Part shown: positions 5,292 through 5,712 of the stretch, piece by piece
Numbering within the stretch: position 1 is the first letter of the stretch
Layout of the letters: each line of letters starts with the position of its first letter
Source of the DNA: an uncultured Ruminococcus sp.
Lineage (GTDB): Bacteria; Bacillota; Clostridia; Oscillospirales; CAG-272
Direction: 5' to 3'
Assembly: GCA_902778985.1 (NCBI GenBank)
Contig: CACYZS010000080.1
Span: forward strand, 1-5,712
Length of the DNA: 5,712 nucleotides
Notes under the pieces: generated by a model
What the model saw: the letters and a program-made list of their open reading frames with translations, nothing else
What the model was told of the DNA's origin: nothing
The model's database searches: none
Program-made: the position numbers and the translations under genes

Positions 5292-5712
5292 ATGGGAAAA
5301 CGGGTACTTGCCTTTGATTTCGGCGCGTCGAGCGGGCGCGCCATGATCGGAACGGTCGAGAACGGACGCATGATCGCGTCCGAGATCCACCGCTTCCAGA
5401 ACGATCCGGTCAAGGTCGGCGGCGTCACCTACTGGGACGTATTCCGGCTCTGGTTCGAGATCAAAGAGGGGATCCGCCGCGCCCTGCGGGAGGGTCCCGT
5501 CGACGCGATCGGGATCGACACCTGGGGGGTGGATTTTGCCCTTCTTGACAAGAACGGCGAGATGCTCGGGGCGCCGGTCCACTACCGCGACGAGCGGACG
5601 GTCGGGATGCCGGAAGAGGTCGAAAAGATCCTTCCGCTCTCCGAACTCTACCGCCGCACCGGGACGCAGTTCATGCGGATCAACACGGTCTACCAACTCT
5701 ACTACCTCGCCA
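5292..5712 (+). CDS. rhaB: Rhamnulokinase RhaB (N-terminal 140 residues; runs off the right edge)
   Basis: RhaB phosphorylates L-rhamnulose at C1 in the cytoplasm as part of rhamnose breakdown and belongs to the FGGY sugar-kinase family. The visible part is only the N-terminal lobe of a protein normally near 480-490 residues. It shows the phosphate-binding loop AFDFGASSGRAM at 7-18, IHRFQN at 32-37, WDV at 48-50, the family-specific IDTWGVDFALLD at 75-86, HYRDERT at 97-103 and LYRRTGTQFMRINTVYQL at 119-136. These match the order and spacing in Escherichia coli RhaB, including the HRF.N, DTWGVDF.LLD, YRD.RT and NT.YQL signatures. The catalytic Asp of the C-terminal half is outside the window. 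The start is supported by GAGGG 5 nt upstream. The gene is divergent from the two-component operon. Other rha genes, if present, would lie to the right. Confidence 0.94.
   Translation, partial: MGKRVLAFDFGASSGRAMIGTVENGRMIASEIHRFQNDPVKVGGVTYWDVFRLWFEIKEGIRRALREGPVDAIGIDTWGVDFALLDKNGEMLGAPVHYRDERTVGMPEEVEKILPLSELYRRTGTQFMRINTVYQLYYLA

Overview
The window is a compact, G+C-rich stretch of bacterial chromosome, probably from an anaerobic Bacillota (Clostridia/Oscillospiraceae-like) lineage. That placement is an inference. It rests on the FakA/FakB (DAK2/DegV) pair, an OmpR-type two-component pair of Firmicutes style, GGAGG-type ribosome binding sites, and strong G/C preference at third codon positions beside A+T-rich promoter gaps. 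Nothing here is a mobile element, CRISPR array or RNA gene.

The layout is one divergent intergenic region (5116-5291) with five genes reading left on the minus strand and one reading right on the plus strand. In minus-strand order they are: an OmpR/PhoB-type response regulator (4441-5115); its sensor histidine kinase (3311-4444), overlapping by ATGA; a 161-bp A+T-rich gap with a structured leader; a DegV-family fatty-acid-binding protein, FakB (2247-3149); the fatty acid kinase FakA (606-2243), starting 3 bp later; an 83-bp gap holding a strong hairpin; and the acyl-phosphate:glycerol-3-phosphate acyltransferase PlsY (1-522), whose C-terminus is cut off by the window edge. On the plus strand, a rhamnulokinase gene (rhaB) starts at 5292 behind a good extended -10 promoter and runs off the right edge.

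The most coherent biology is the fakB-fakA-plsY run. By family knowledge, FakB presents a fatty acid, FakA phosphorylates it to acyl-phosphate, and PlsY transfers the acyl group from acyl-phosphate to glycerol-3-phosphate. Three adjacent same-strand genes therefore encode a complete route from free fatty acid to lysophosphatidic acid, without acyl-ACP or PlsX. The two-component pair upstream could be co-transcribed with it or could be separate; the 161-bp gap has its own candidate promoter and leader, so a functional link is only a hypothesis. Main points for a second look are the pathway-complete cluster, the stem abutting the plsY ribosome binding site, the paired repeat abutting the fakB ribosome binding site, and a His-to-Ser change in the FakB ligand motif.
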